29,024 nt of DNA from Oscillospiraceae bacterium (GCA_017537045.1 JAFYLN010000030.1:1-29024), one strand, 5' to 3'. Positions 7,969-16,259 are shown, counted from the first letter of the stretch. A program made the numbers and translations. The notes: generated by a model from the letters alone, not told the origin.

Positions 7969-7978
7969 ACCTAATTAG
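7571..7978 (+). CDS. DUF559 (VSR-like, PD-(D/E)XK superfamily) endonuclease-like protein
   Basis: A 135-residue protein with the DUF559 pattern: LRKEMTPWERKLW near the start, FQRQKKIDKYIADFFC, then the catalytic-looking IVELDGGGHYD (Asp49, Glu60 and Asp62 as likely metal ligands) and YKVVRFSNRDI. DUF559 is related to very-short-patch repair endonucleases; the substrate here is unknown. GGGGGAG inside the left repeat arm (7558-7564) serves as its ribosome binding site. The last ~21 residues, from RTLPQSPDGD onward, are encoded by the right repeat arm and look like an added tail. The gene sits between recF and gyrB and uses AT-rich codons unlike either neighbour, which suggests transfer. The family is clear; its role in mobility is an inference. 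Confidence 0.9.
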   Translation: MYYDNKNKDFARKLRKEMTPWERKLWHCFLKAYPIRFQRQKKIDKYIADFFCAKAGLIVELDGGGHYDPESQKKDLQRTKELEFFGYKVVRFSNRDIDKNFYGVCTVIDREIKKRTLPQSPDGDSPLREGAKAPN

Positions 7979-7992
7979 TATAGGAGGACAAT

Positions 7993-9918
7993 ATGTCTGA
8001 CGAAACCAAAGTAACACAGGAATACGGCGCGGAGCAGATTCAGGTTCTGGAAGGCCTGGAAGCTGTCCGTAAGCGCCCCGGTATGTATATCGGTTCCACC
8101 TCATCCTCCGGCCTGCACCATCTCGTTTACGAGATCGTGGATAACTCCATTGACGAAGCACTGGCCGGCTACTGCAAGAACATTACCGTGACCATCAACC
8201 CCGGTGACTCCATCACTGTCACCGATGACGGCCGCGGCATCCCCGTAGACATTCAGGCACAGACCGGTAAGCCTGCGCTGGAAGTTGTGTTCACCGTGCT
8301 GCATGCAGGCGGTAAATTCGGCGGCGGCGGCTACAAGGTCTCCGGCGGCCTCCACGGCGTCGGCGCTTCCGTTGTCAACGCCCTGTCCCAGTGGCTGAAG
8401 GTACGCGTTCACAAAAACGGCAACATCTATGAGATGAAGTTTGCCCGCGGCGCCATCACCCAGGAAATGACCATCGTGGGCAAGACCGACAAGACCGGCA
8501 CCGAGGTCACCTTCCAGCCCGACCCCGAGATGTTCGACTCCACCGTTTATGACTACGAGATCCTGCACACCCGCATGCGGGAAAAGGCCTTCCTGACCGC
8601 CGGTCTGAATATTTCTATCACAGACAAGCGCGGTGAGGAAGTAGTCTCCGACTCCATGTGCTACGAAGGCGGCATCCGCGAGTTCGCCACCTGGTGCAAC
8701 CGCAACAAGACCCCCATCCATCAGGACGTTATTTACATGTCCGGCATGAAGGGCGATGCTTCCGCGGAAATTGCCATCCAGTATAACGACGGCTACAACG
8801 AATTCATGCTCTCCTTTGCCAACGAGGTCAACACCCCCGAGGGCGGTATGCACGAGACCGGCTTCAAGACCGCGCTGACCCGCGTTCTGAACAGCTACGG
8901 TACCAAAAACGGCATCATCAAGGGTGACGACAAGGTTTCCGGCGAGGACTGCCGCGAGGGCATCACCGCCATCATCTCCGTCAAGCTCACTGATGCCCAG
9001 TTTGAAGGTCAGACCAAGGCAAAGCTGGGCAACGCCTATATCCGTACGCTGGTGGATTCCATCGTGAGCGACCAGCTTGCCACCTACTTTGAAGAGCATC
9101 CCCAGACCGCCAAGACCATTCTGGAAAAGGCCATGATGGCAAACCGCGCCCGCGAGGCTGCCCGCAAGGCTCGGGATTCCATCCGCCGCAAGACCGGTCT
9201 CGAATCCGGCCAGATGCCCGACAAGCTGCAGGACTGCAATGAGCGTGATCCCGCCCTGTGCGAAATTTACATCGTCGAGGGTGACTCCGCTGCGGGCTCT
9301 GCCATTCAGGGTCGTGACTCCCGTTTCCAGGCGATCCTTGCCATGTGGGGTAAGATGCTGAATGTGGAAAAGGCAAGAGCTGACAAAATCTACGGCAACG
9401 ACAAGCTGTACCCCCTGATCGTGGCGCTGGGCGCAGGCATTGGCGAGGAATTTGATATTGAGAAGCTGCGCTACCACAAGGTGGTCATCATGAGCGATGC
9501 CGACGTGGACGGCGCCCATATCCGAACTCTGCTGCTGACCTTCTTCTTCCGCTATATGCGCCCGCTGATCGAGCATGGCTATGTATATTCCGCCGTGCCG
9601 CCCTTGTACAAGCTCAAGCGGGGCAAGACTGAGCGTGTTGCCTATTCCGATGAAGAGCGCGATGCCGTTTCCGCCGAAATGCGCGGTGAATCGGGTGCGA
9701 AGGTGGATATCTCCCGCTTCAAGGGCTTGGGCGAAATGGATCCCCACGAACTGTGGGAGACCACCATGGATCCCGAAAAGCGCACCCTGCGCCGCATCAC
9801 GCTGGAAGATGCCCGCCGCGCCGATGAAATCTTCACCATCCTTATGGGTGAACAGGTAGAGCCCCGTAAGGAATGGATTGAGCATAACGCCAAGTATGCC
9901 ATCAACATTGATATCTAA
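7993..9918 (+). CDS. gyrB: DNA gyrase subunit B
   Basis: ATPase subunit of gyrase, which introduces negative supercoils with GyrA. It is 641 residues, normal for the family. The GHKL ATPase domain has VYEIVDNSIDEALAG, DDGRGIPVD and the glycine-rich HAGGKFGGGGYKVSGGLHG. The TOPRIM domain has Glu429 in EGDSAAGSA and the metal-binding SDADVDGAH (Asp502, Asp504). The C-terminus has the GLGEMDPHELWETTMDP motif. Two conserved stretches differ: EGDSAAGSA for EGDSAGGSA, and AMWGKMLNVE (450-459) for PLRGKILNVE, in the region tied to quinolone response. AGGAGG at 7983-7988 precedes ATG 7993. An A element lies before it and a B element after it. Confidence 0.97.
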   Translation: MSDETKVTQEYGAEQIQVLEGLEAVRKRPGMYIGSTSSSGLHHLVYEIVDNSIDEALAGYCKNITVTINPGDSITVTDDGRGIPVDIQAQTGKPALEVVFTVLHAGGKFGGGGYKVSGGLHGVGASVVNALSQWLKVRVHKNGNIYEMKFARGAITQEMTIVGKTDKTGTEVTFQPDPEMFDSTVYDYEILHTRMREKAFLTAGLNISITDKRGEEVVSDSMCYEGGIREFATWCNRNKTPIHQDVIYMSGMKGDASAEIAIQYNDGYNEFMLSFANEVNTPEGGMHETGFKTALTRVLNSYGTKNGIIKGDDKVSGEDCREGITAIISVKLTDAQFEGQTKAKLGNAYIRTLVDSIVSDQLATYFEEHPQTAKTILEKAMMANRAREAARKARDSIRRKTGLESGQMPDKLQDCNERDPALCEIYIVEGDSAAGSAIQGRDSRFQAILAMWGKMLNVEKARADKIYGNDKLYPLIVALGAGIGEEFDIEKLRYHKVVIMSDADVDGAHIRTLLLTFFFRYMRPLIEHGYVYSAVPPLYKLKRGKTERVAYSDEERDAVSAEMRGESGAKVDISRFKGLGEMDPHELWETTMDPEKRTLRRITLEDARRADEIFTILMGEQVEPRKEWIEHNAKYAINIDI

Positions 9919-9945
9919 ATGATACTGACCATGTACCGAAAAGAA

Positions 9946-10378
9946 TGTCATTGCGAGGCCCGTAGGGCCGTGGCAATCTCCAGGTAGAATGTAAGAAACA
10001 GTAAGCATGAGATACTACGTGTATATTTTAAGCAATAAATACTGCAATGTTCTGTACGTTGGTGTAACCAGTGATTTGCTGTGCCGTGTATATGAACATA
10101 AAAACCATCTTGATAAAGATAGCTTTACTTCTAAATACAATGTGACAAGACTTGTATATTTTGAAGAAACATCTGATGTCAGAGCGGCAATCGAACGAGA
10201 AAAGCAGATCAAAAGTTGGAACAGAGATCGGAAAACGACCTTGATTATGGAGATGAATCCAAAATGGATCGATCTATATCCACGACTTTTGAAATGATAC
10301 TTCTATTCTGGTAATTTCTTTTCGGAAGTGTTTACCGGGAGATTGCCACGTCGGCATTTTATGCCTCCTCGCAATGAC
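9946..10378. mobile_element. Family B element carrying a GIY-YIG nuclease gene (copy B2)
   Basis: Inverted arms flank the gene: left 9946-9981 (TGTCATTGCGAGG, hairpin GGCCC/GGGCC, GTGGCAATCTCC) and right 10337-10378 (GGGAGATTGCC, hairpin GGCAT/ATGCC, CCTCGCAATGACC). Short inner extensions CTCCAGGTA and TACCGGGAG also pair. Gene-less copies with the same arms are at 5982-6150, 13747-13924 and 26363-26489. A fragment resembling a family A arm end (GGAGGGAGCCAAGGC) follows at 10382-10396. Mobility is inferred; no target duplication was identified. Confidence 0.68.
10007..10297 (+). CDS. GIY-YIG family endonuclease-like protein
   Basis: A 96-residue single-domain GIY-YIG protein of the UPF0213/YhbQ-like size class. 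The signature is YYVYILSNK...LYVGVT at the N-terminus, followed by the Arg in LLCRVYEHK and the Glu in AAIEREKQIKSW that would complete the active site. The C-terminus NPKWIDLYPRLLK is typical of the small stand-alone proteins. Family members cut DNA using a single metal; the target here is unknown. The ribosome binding site is weak (GTAAG before ATG 10007). It lies between gyrB and gyrA inside inverted family B arms and is markedly AT-rich. It may be the mobilising or passenger gene of that repeat; this is inference. Confidence 0.9.
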   Translation: MRYYVYILSNKYCNVLYVGVTSDLLCRVYEHKNHLDKDSFTSKYNVTRLVYFEETSDVRAAIEREKQIKSWNRDRKTTLIMEMNPKWIDLYPRLLK

Positions 10379-10436
10379 CAAGGAGGGAGCCAAGGCGGAA
10401 TTCTCCGCAAAATATCCTATATAGGAGGTATGTGTT

Positions 10437-12935
10437 TTGGCACATAATCGAAGCTATAAACCCGAGGATATTCTCTTCCCCGACCAGCATATTACCGAGA
10501 GCAATCTGGTCGACGAGATGGAGAAGTCCTATATTGAATACGCCATGTCGGTTATTGTCGGCCGCGCTTTGCCGGATGTGCGCGACGGTCTGAAGCCCGT
10601 CCACCGCCGCATCCTGTACACCATGTATGAAAGCGGCCTGACTTCCGACAAGCCCTTCAAAAAGTCCGCTACCTGCGTCGGTGACGTGCTGGGTAAGTAC
10701 CACCCCCACGGCGACGCATCGGTCTACGACGCTATGGTGCGTCTTGCCCAGAATTTTTCCATGCGCTATGTGCTGGTGGACGGCCACGGCAACTTCGGCT
10801 CCGTGGACGGAGACCCCGCCGCAGCCTACCGTTACACCGAAGCCCGCCTTTCCAAGCTCTCCAACGAGATGCTCCGGGACATCGACAAGGACACCGTCAA
10901 CTGGGATCCCAACTTTGACGAAAGCCGGAAGGAGCCGAGAGTCCTGCCTTCCCGTTTCCCCAACCTGCTGGTCAACGGCTCCTCCGGCATCGCTGTCGGC
11001 ATGGCAACCAACATCCCGCCCCACAACCTGACGGAAGTCATCAATGCCTGTGTGGCGGTCATCGATGATCCCGAGTGCTCCATGGTGGATCTGATGGAGC
11101 ATGTCAGCGGTCCCGATTTTCCCACCGGCGGCATCATCATGGGCCGCTCCGGCATCCGCGCCGCCTATGCCACGGGACGCGGCAAGGTGGTGGTGCGCGC
11201 CCGCACGGAATTCGAAGAGTTCGGCAAGGACCGGATCAGAATTATTGTTTCCGAGCTGCCCTATCAGGTCAACAAGCGTCAGCTGATCAAGAATATCGCC
11301 GAGCAGGTCAAGGACAAGCGCATTGAGGGCATCTCCGACCTGCGCGACGAGACCGACCGCAACGGCATGCGCATGGTCATCGAGCTGAAGAAGGATGCCA
11401 ACCCGCAAGTTGTGCTGAACACACTATTCAAGCAGACCGCCCTGCAGTCTTCCTTCGGTATCATCATGCTGGCTCTGGTGGACGACCAGAAGCAGCCTAA
11501 GATTCTCTCCCTGCGGCAAATCATCGACGAGTATCTTGCCTTCCAGATGGAAGTGCTGACCCGCAGAACCCAGTATGACCTGCGCAAGGCTCGGGAGCGC
11601 GCCCACCTGTTGGAAGGTCTGCTGATCGCACAGGACAACATCGACGAAGTTATCCGCATCATCCGCAGCCGTTACGATGATGCAAAGGAAGCCCTGATGG
11701 AGCGCTATGGTCTGGATGCCGTGCAGGCACAGGCCATTCTGGATATGCGCCTGAAGGCGCTGCAGGGTCTGGATCGGGAAAAACTGCAGGCCGAATATGA
11801 TGAGTTGATGGTAAAAATCAACTATTATCTGGAACTGCTGGCCGATGAGGGTAAGCTCCACGCCGTGCTGCGCGAAGAGCTGATCGAGATCCGCGACAAG
11901 TTCGGCGATAAGCGCAAGACCGAAATTCAGGAGATCGAGGACGAGATCGACATTGAGGACCTGATCGAGGAGGAGACCTGCGTCTTTACACTCTCCAAGC
12001 AAGGCTACGTCAAGCGCATGCCCGTGGATACCTACCGCACCCAGGGCCGCGGCGGCCGTGGTGTCAACGCCCAGAATCTGAAGGACGAGGACTACGTCAA
12101 GAGCCTGAACATCGCCTCCACCCATGACCACATCCTGTTCTTCACCAATATCGGCAAGGTGCATCACCGTAAGGGTTACCAGATTCCCGAGGCTGGCCGT
12201 ACCGCCCGCGGCACTGCCATGGTCAACGTGCTGCCGCTGGAGCCCGGCGAAGCCGTTACCGCCATGGTGGTGACCCGTGAATTTGACGAGAACGAGTTTC
12301 TGATGATGGTCACCAAAAACGGCACCGTCAAGCGCATTCCCTTCGTTGCCCTGAAGACCAACCGCAAGACCGGTATCCGCGCCATCACGCTGGATGAAAA
12401 TGACCATCTGATCAACGTTATCCGAACCATGGGCAGTGACAATATCGTCATCGCCACCGCAAACGGCATGGCCATCTGTTTCTCGGAAACCGATGTACGT
12501 CCCATGGGACGTGACGCGGCTGGTGTTCGTGGTATTATGTTAACCGATAACGATTTTGTCGTGGGTGCGGAGCGGTATGATGCTGAAAAGACCCTGCTGA
12601 CCGTCACAGAAAACGGCTTCGGCAAGCGCACCGAGCTTCCCGAGTACCTGCGCACCGGCCCCGACGGCGAGAAAATCCCCCAGGGACGCGGCGGCAAGGG
12701 TCTGAAAAACTACAACATCACCGCCAAGACAGGCAAGGTGGCGGGCTGCTGCATCGTGGGCGAAAATGACGATGTCATGCTGATCGAAAACGGCGGTGTC
12801 ATCATCCGTGTGCCGGCAAACACCATCAACGTCTACAAGCGCGATGTGCAGGGTGTCATCGTCATGCGTATTGAGGATGGAAACAAGGTGGTAGCTGTGC
12901 AGGGCGTGGCCGCAGCCGAGGAAGAGGCAGAATGA
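10437..12935 (+). CDS. gyrA: DNA gyrase subunit A
   Basis: DNA-cleaving subunit of gyrase. The 832-residue protein starts at TTG 10437, 7 bases after AGGAGGT (10423-10429). The nearby ATG at 10430 runs into a stop after five codons, so it cannot be the start. The winged-helix core has [18 protein letters not shown], the catalytic Tyr133 in [10 protein letters not shown], and a long coiled-coil gate at about 370-500. The C-terminal beta-pinwheel carries the GyrA box QGRGGRG and ends in an acidic tail (EEEAE). In the quinolone-resistance region the residue equivalent to E. coli Ser83 is Ala94 (GDASVYD rather than GDSAVYD). The stop overlaps the rnhA start (ATGA). Confidence 0.97.
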   Translation: MAHNRSYKPEDILFPDQHITESNLVDEMEKSYIEYAMSVIVGRALPDVRDGLKPVHRRILYTMYESGLTSDKPFKKSATCVGDVLGKYHPHGDASVYDAMVRLAQNFSMRYVLVDGHGNFGSVDGDPAAAYRYTEARLSKLSNEMLRDIDKDTVNWDPNFDESRKEPRVLPSRFPNLLVNGSSGIAVGMATNIPPHNLTEVINACVAVIDDPECSMVDLMEHVSGPDFPTGGIIMGRSGIRAAYATGRGKVVVRARTEFEEFGKDRIRIIVSELPYQVNKRQLIKNIAEQVKDKRIEGISDLRDETDRNGMRMVIELKKDANPQVVLNTLFKQTALQSSFGIIMLALVDDQKQPKILSLRQIIDEYLAFQMEVLTRRTQYDLRKARERAHLLEGLLIAQDNIDEVIRIIRSRYDDAKEALMERYGLDAVQAQAILDMRLKALQGLDREKLQAEYDELMVKINYYLELLADEGKLHAVLREELIEIRDKFGDKRKTEIQEIEDEIDIEDLIEEETCVFTLSKQGYVKRMPVDTYRTQGRGGRGVNAQNLKDEDYVKSLNIASTHDHILFFTNIGKVHHRKGYQIPEAGRTARGTAMVNVLPLEPGEAVTAMVVTREFDENEFLMMVTKNGTVKRIPFVALKTNRKTGIRAITLDENDHLINVIRTMGSDNIVIATANGMAICFSETDVRPMGRDAAGVRGIMLTDNDFVVGAERYDAEKTLLTVTENGFGKRTELPEYLRTGPDGEKIPQGRGGKGLKNYNITAKTGKVAGCCIVGENDDVMLIENGGVIIRVPANTINVYKRDVQGVIVMRIEDGNKVVAVQGVAAAEEEAE

Positions 12936-13369
12936 AAACGGTGACCCTGTATACTGATGGTGCCTGCTCCGGCAATCCCGGCCCCGGCGGCTGGGGTGCG
13001 ATTCTGGAGTATATGGGTCATGAGCGGGAACTCAGCGGCGGTGAAATGAATACCACCAACAACCGCATGGAGCTGACCGCCGTGATCAAGGGCTTGCAGG
13101 CGCTGAAGGAGCCCTGCGCCGTTCAGTTGTATTCTGACAGCAAGTATGTCATCGACGCGCTGGAAAAGGGCTGGGCGAAGGGCTGGCAGAAGCGGGGCTG
13201 GGTGAAGTCCGATAAAAAGCCCGCCCTGAATCCCGACCTCTGGGAAATCCTGCTGGAACTGACCCAAATCCACCAAATGCACTACCACTGGGTCAAGGGT
13301 CATGCCGAGAATCCAAAAAACAACCGCTGCGACGAAATGGCCGTCAGCGAATGGAAAAAGCTGAAATAA
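12932..13369 (+). CDS. rnhA: Ribonuclease HI
   Basis: Cuts the RNA strand of RNA-DNA hybrids, for example at R-loops and primers. The 145 residues contain all four catalytic acids: Asp9 ([16 protein letters not shown]), Glu47 (NRMELTA), Asp69 (YSDSKYV) and Asp134 (NNRCDEMA), plus the general-base His124 in WVKGHAE. The basic handle region around 77-95 ([16 protein letters not shown]) is present, as in E. coli type enzymes. It overlaps gyrA by ATGA, so the two are translationally coupled; a link between R-loop control and supercoiling is plausible from this arrangement. A solo family A arm follows its stop. Confidence 0.96.
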   Translation: MKTVTLYTDGACSGNPGPGGWGAILEYMGHERELSGGEMNTTNNRMELTAVIKGLQALKEPCAVQLYSDSKYVIDALEKGWAKGWQKRGWVKSDKKPALNPDLWEILLELTQIHQMHYHWVKGHAENPKNNRCDEMAVSEWKKLK

Positions 13370-13370
13370 A

Positions 13371-13418
13371 TGCCTTGGCCCCCTCTCTGAGGGGGCAAGG
13401 TTCTTAATGGGGGATGTA
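13371..13418 (+). repeat. Solo family A arm (A4) between rnhA and remB
   Basis: GCCTTGGCCCCCTCTCTGAG followed by a degraded inner hairpin and AATGGGGGATGTAAC, aligning with the left arms of A1 and A2. There is no matching right arm after remB. The GGGGG of the arm is placed as the remB ribosome binding site. Confidence 0.7.
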
Positions 13419-13421
13419 ACC

Positions 13422-13664
13422 ATGTATCTATCCATCGGCAATGACATGGCGGTGCGGGAAAAAAATATCATCGGTATTTTCGATATGGACAACACGTCCA
13501 CCTCCAAGCGCACCCGGGAATTTCTCTCCGCTGCGGAAAAAAACGGTGAGGTGGTTCCCTGTGATGATCTGCCCAAATCCTTTGTGCTGACGGCGGAATA
13601 CGGCCTGAACCGCATCTACCTGACCGCGCTAAGCGCCGCAACGCTGGAAAAGCGGCTGAAATGA
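13422..13664 (+). CDS. remB: RemB-like extracellular matrix regulator (DUF370)
   Basis: An 80-residue protein starting MYLSIGNDMAVREKNIIGIF and containing FVLTAEYGLNRIYLTALSAATLEKR. This is the pattern of B. subtilis RemB/YaaB (DUF370), a small DNA-binding-type regulator linked to matrix gene expression in Bacillus. ATG 13422 is chosen because it matches the family N-terminus and is preceded by GGGGGAT; the upstream ATG at 13407 would add five residues from repeat sequence. In B. subtilis this gene lies between recF and gyrB; here that spot holds the DUF559 element, and remB lies after rnhA behind a solo A arm. Confidence 0.88.
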   Translation: MYLSIGNDMAVREKNIIGIFDMDNTSTSKRTREFLSAAEKNGEVVPCDDLPKSFVLTAEYGLNRIYLTALSAATLEKRLK

Positions 13665-13666
13665 GC

Positions 13667-13693
13667 AAACCCCCGGCGCAAGCCGGGGGTTTT
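13667..13693 (+). terminator. Rho-independent terminator of the gyrA-rnhA-remB unit
   Basis: Stem AAACCCCCGGC (13667-13677) with GCCGGGGGTTT (13682-13692), loop GCAA, then T. It lies 2 bases after the remB stop. Confidence 0.92.
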
Positions 13694-13703
13694 CCATGTA
13701 TAT

Positions 13704-13967
13704 TTTAAAGTTCAGTTTTCCGGGCAGTTGCGTACTCTCAAAAAGATGTCATTGCGAGGAGCCGACCGCAAGGGCGGCGACGTGGCAATCTCCAGCACCG
13801 AAGTAACGACTTACAGTATACTAATTAACATCGTATATCTAAAATTTTCGATGTTAATTGGATTGTACAATTCGATGCTGCTCTGCTGGAGATTCCCACG
13901 AGCCTTACGGCCCTCGGAATGACATATCTGGTGGTGCTGAGCAACAGCACCATAAACATCAATTTAC
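13704..13967. repeat. Family C frame (C7) enclosing family B element B3
   Basis: The outer frame is a worn left end (TTAAAGTTCAGTTTTCCGGG, from 13704) and right end (AGCACCATAAACATCAATTT, to about 13967), matching family C ends elsewhere. Inside is B3, with arms 13747-13793 and 13888-13924. Between the arms is the inverted repeat AATTAACATCG...CGATGTTAATT, also seen in B1. No gene inside. Confidence 0.8.
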
Positions 13968-14093
13968 AACCCAAGATCCATGCGTGGTGCGCAGGTGTAT
14001 CTGGGTGTAAAACAATGAATTTTTAGGGTCTGCCGGGTGCTAAGTTAACATAAAATGTTGAAACACCGCAGAAGTCGACAGATTTCACAACAG

Positions 14094-14123
14094 TTATCCA
14101 CATTCTCCACAGCTTTCTCCACA
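14094..14123 (+). promoter_or_regulatory. Second cluster of DnaA boxes
   Basis: The perfect box TTATCCACA (14094-14102) is directly followed by TTCTCCACA (14103-14111), with another TTCTCCACA at 14115-14123, all in the same orientation. It lies about 9.4 kb from oriC, between the convergent remB and thioesterase genes. The rest of 13968-14093 shows nothing recognisable. Confidence 0.75.
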
Positions 14124-14171
14124 GATATTTTTGGATATTGTGTTGAAAAATCAGGGATTATAGGGGCTGCA

Positions 14172-14211
14172 ATAAAAAACTCCACAGCCCATTATAGGGC
14201 TGTGGAAGCTT
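14172..14211 (-). terminator. Rho-independent terminator of the thioesterase gene
   Basis: On the minus strand the stem CCACAGCCC...GGGCTGTGG (about 14182-14190 with 14198-14206 on plus) with a short TATAAT loop is followed by AGTTTTTTATT. It lies within 50 bases of the stop at 14219. Confidence 0.88.
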
Positions 14212-14218
14212 TTCAGGT

Positions 14219-14974
14219 TTACAGAATTTCCGTTTCATAGCGCACCTGCGCCACAAAAACCCTGTGGTGGCTGTTGGTGCCGGGGGCAATTTCCCGCCAT
14301 GCGTCCACCTGAAACAGGCCGCCCTCTTTCATCTCATAGTTGACCTCCAGAGCCTCGCCTTCCATGGCCTCGGAGTGGTAACAGATGGTCAGCTCCGTGG
14401 GGGTGTGGCTGCGGTGGAAGGCGGCGGGCAGCAGGTCTCCGATCCATTCCATGTAGCGGGTGTTGTTCATATGGCCGTTGCGGTCCAGATCCGAGAACCG
14501 GACGGTGCGGGCAGCGGTATTTTCCAGCGTTTTGATGGCCAGCGAGCCGGGGACTGCCAGCTCATTGCCGCGCAGTGTGCCCTCCACCATGACACCGCTC
14601 TTGCCGGGCAGAACCATAGAGCGGCTTTCGGTGTCCATCAGGCACCAGAGGCTGATAGCACGAAAAACCTCATGACCGTCTTCGTCATAAGCCACCACGC
14701 TGCGGGGATAGGCGACCCGGGAGGTGGGCATGGGCCAGGTCTCCACCCGGATGGTCTCACCGCTGCGGGGTAGTCTTGTGATCTGCACATGGGTGCGCAG
14801 GATCGCCCAGAAGAGATTTTTTGCAAGGAGCGCGTCAAAGCCCGCGCCTAGTGTGGCAGCGTGAATGCCGGCCACCTCCTGCACATAGAACAGCAGCATG
14901 GAGGGCTTCAGACGGCCAAAACAGTCCACGGCGGCATCGTTGATGTGAAATTCCTGTTGATAAATCGGCTGCAT
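14219..14974 (-). CDS. Acyl-ACP thioesterase (FatA/FatB family)
   Basis: Hydrolyses acyl-ACP to free fatty acid and ACP, ending chain extension. The protein has the double hot-dog layout of the family: a first half to about residue 130 and a second with DLDRNGHMNNTRYMEWIGD, matching the plant and bacterial Asn/His catalytic segment (DLDxNxHVNN). I start at ATG 14974, 251 residues, with GAAAGG about 9 bases upstream; a TTG three codons earlier is less likely because it lies directly behind that site. The start is only 5 bases after the stop of the HtrA-like gene, so they are cotranscribed. Substrate chain length cannot be read from the sequence. Confidence 0.88.
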   Translation of the reverse strand: MQPIYQQEFHINDAAVDCFGRLKPSMLLFYVQEVAGIHAATLGAGFDALLAKNLFWAILRTHVQITRLPRSGETIRVETWPMPTSRVAYPRSVVAYDEDGHEVFRAISLWCLMDTESRSMVLPGKSGVMVEGTLRGNELAVPGSLAIKTLENTAARTVRFSDLDRNGHMNNTRYMEWIGDLLPAAFHRSHTPTELTICYHSEAMEGEALEVNYEMKEGGLFQVDAWREIAPGTNSHHRVFVAQVRYETEIL

Positions 14975-14979
14975 GGCGC

Positions 14980-16233
14980 TCAACCTTTCGCTTCAGATAA
15001 TGTCAGATTCACCCGGTACTGCTTGCCGGCGCGGTAGATGATGACCTCCACCGTGTCGCCGACCTCACAATTATAAAGTACGGCGTTCATATCGTCCATG
15101 CTGGTGATATGATAACCGTTGATGCTGATAAGAATGTCATCGGTCTGGATGCCCTTTCTGGCGGCATCGCTGGCAGGATCCAGCTCTGTGATGAAGATAC
15201 CGGCGGGCATCAGATAGTAACGCTGATAGAAGCTGGACACCCGTTCGCCCTTGATGCCCAGTGTGGGACGGCCGGAGACATAGCCCTGCTCAATGAGCTG
15301 ATCCACGATCATTTTGACCGTGGCGCTGGGAATGGCGAAGCCGATGCCCTCCACACCGGCGCTGTCCAGAAAAGCACCGATCTTCAGGGTATTGATGCCG
15401 ATGACCTGCCCGAAGCAGTTGATCAGCGGGCCGCCGGAATTGCCGGAGTTCAGGGCTGCGTTGGTCTGGATCAGGGTCATGGTGCGGCCACCCACGGTAA
15501 CGTCACGGTTAATGGCGGAAACGATGCCGTCGGTAAAGGTGCCGCGCAGCGATTTTCCAAGAGGATCGCCGATGGCAGTGACGCTGTCTCCCACTTTCAG
15601 GGTAGCGGAATCACCGAATTTTGCGGCAGTAAGGCCGCTGGCCTTGATGTGCAGCACCGCGAGGTCGGAAACCGCATCAGCGCCCACCAGCGTGGCAGGA
15701 AAGCTGCGGCCGTCGGTCAGGTCGATGGAAATGGTCAGGGCATCTTCCACCACATGGCAGTTGGTGACGATGTAGCCTTCACCGGATAAAATGACACCGG
15801 TGCCGGTACCGGTGCCGCCGGGAAGCGTGCAGGAAATAGAAACCACGGAATCGATATTGTCCGTATAGATCTGCTGCAGCGGCAATCCACCCTCCTGCGC
15901 CACATTGGGCACGGAATCGGGAGTGGGGCTCAGTTCCAGATGATCAGAATCGTCCGGTGGATCTGACGGCACAGTGGCAGGGGAGGTCTCCAACGGCAAA
16001 TCGTCCGACTGGGAGACCACCGTAAGGGAAGGCTCTTCATGTTTGGATTGTTCTTTGAGCTGGGTGAACAGCTTGACGTTCAAAATACCCAGCACACTGA
16101 CAAGACCACTGAGAAAAATAACGATCACCAGCAGGACGGCAATGATGCCGCCGTGGCTTTTCGGCGGTTTTGTTCTGCCTGTGCCGTAAATACTGGGATC
16201 CCAGGGCTCGTTATGATTTCTGTAATCGTCCAT
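14980..16233 (-). CDS. HtrA/DegP-like serine protease with PDZ domain, membrane-anchored
   Basis: Envelope-quality-control protease of the S1C (HtrA) family. Residues 1-28 are cytoplasmic; a single membrane segment (about 29-51, IIAVLLVIVIFLSGLV) is followed by a Ser/Pro/Asp-rich linker to about 115. The trypsin-like domain has His160 (TNCHVVED), Asp190 (VSDLAVL) and Ser266 (NSGNSGGP). A PDZ domain covers about 320-415 (GIFITELDPASDAARKGIQ). The 417-residue length and single PDZ fit the Gram-positive HtrA type. It lies downstream of a response regulator and histidine kinase, with a family C repeat in between, so it may be a target or partner of that system; this is inferred from position. Confidence 0.93.
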   Translation of the reverse strand: MDDYRNHNEPWDPSIYGTGRTKPPKSHGGIIAVLLVIVIFLSGLVSVLGILNVKLFTQLKEQSKHEEPSLTVVSQSDDLPLETSPATVPSDPPDDSDHLELSPTPDSVPNVAQEGGLPLQQIYTDNIDSVVSISCTLPGGTGTGTGVILSGEGYIVTNCHVVEDALTISIDLTDGRSFPATLVGADAVSDLAVLHIKASGLTAAKFGDSATLKVGDSVTAIGDPLGKSLRGTFTDGIVSAINRDVTVGGRTMTLIQTNAALNSGNSGGPLINCFGQVIGINTLKIGAFLDSAGVEGIGFAIPSATVKMIVDQLIEQGYVSGRPTLGIKGERVSSFYQRYYLMPAGIFITELDPASDAARKGIQTDDILISINGYHITSMDDMNAVLYNCEVGDTVEVIIYRAGKQYRVNLTLSEAKG

Positions 16234-16259
16234 AAAGGATACCTCGAAAGATAGGATAG

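Noticed and set aside
8101..10008. A 635-codon open frame on minus, opposite gyrB
   Set aside because: It mirrors gyrB, which has every family motif; the translation is Gly/Val/His-rich shadow sequence.
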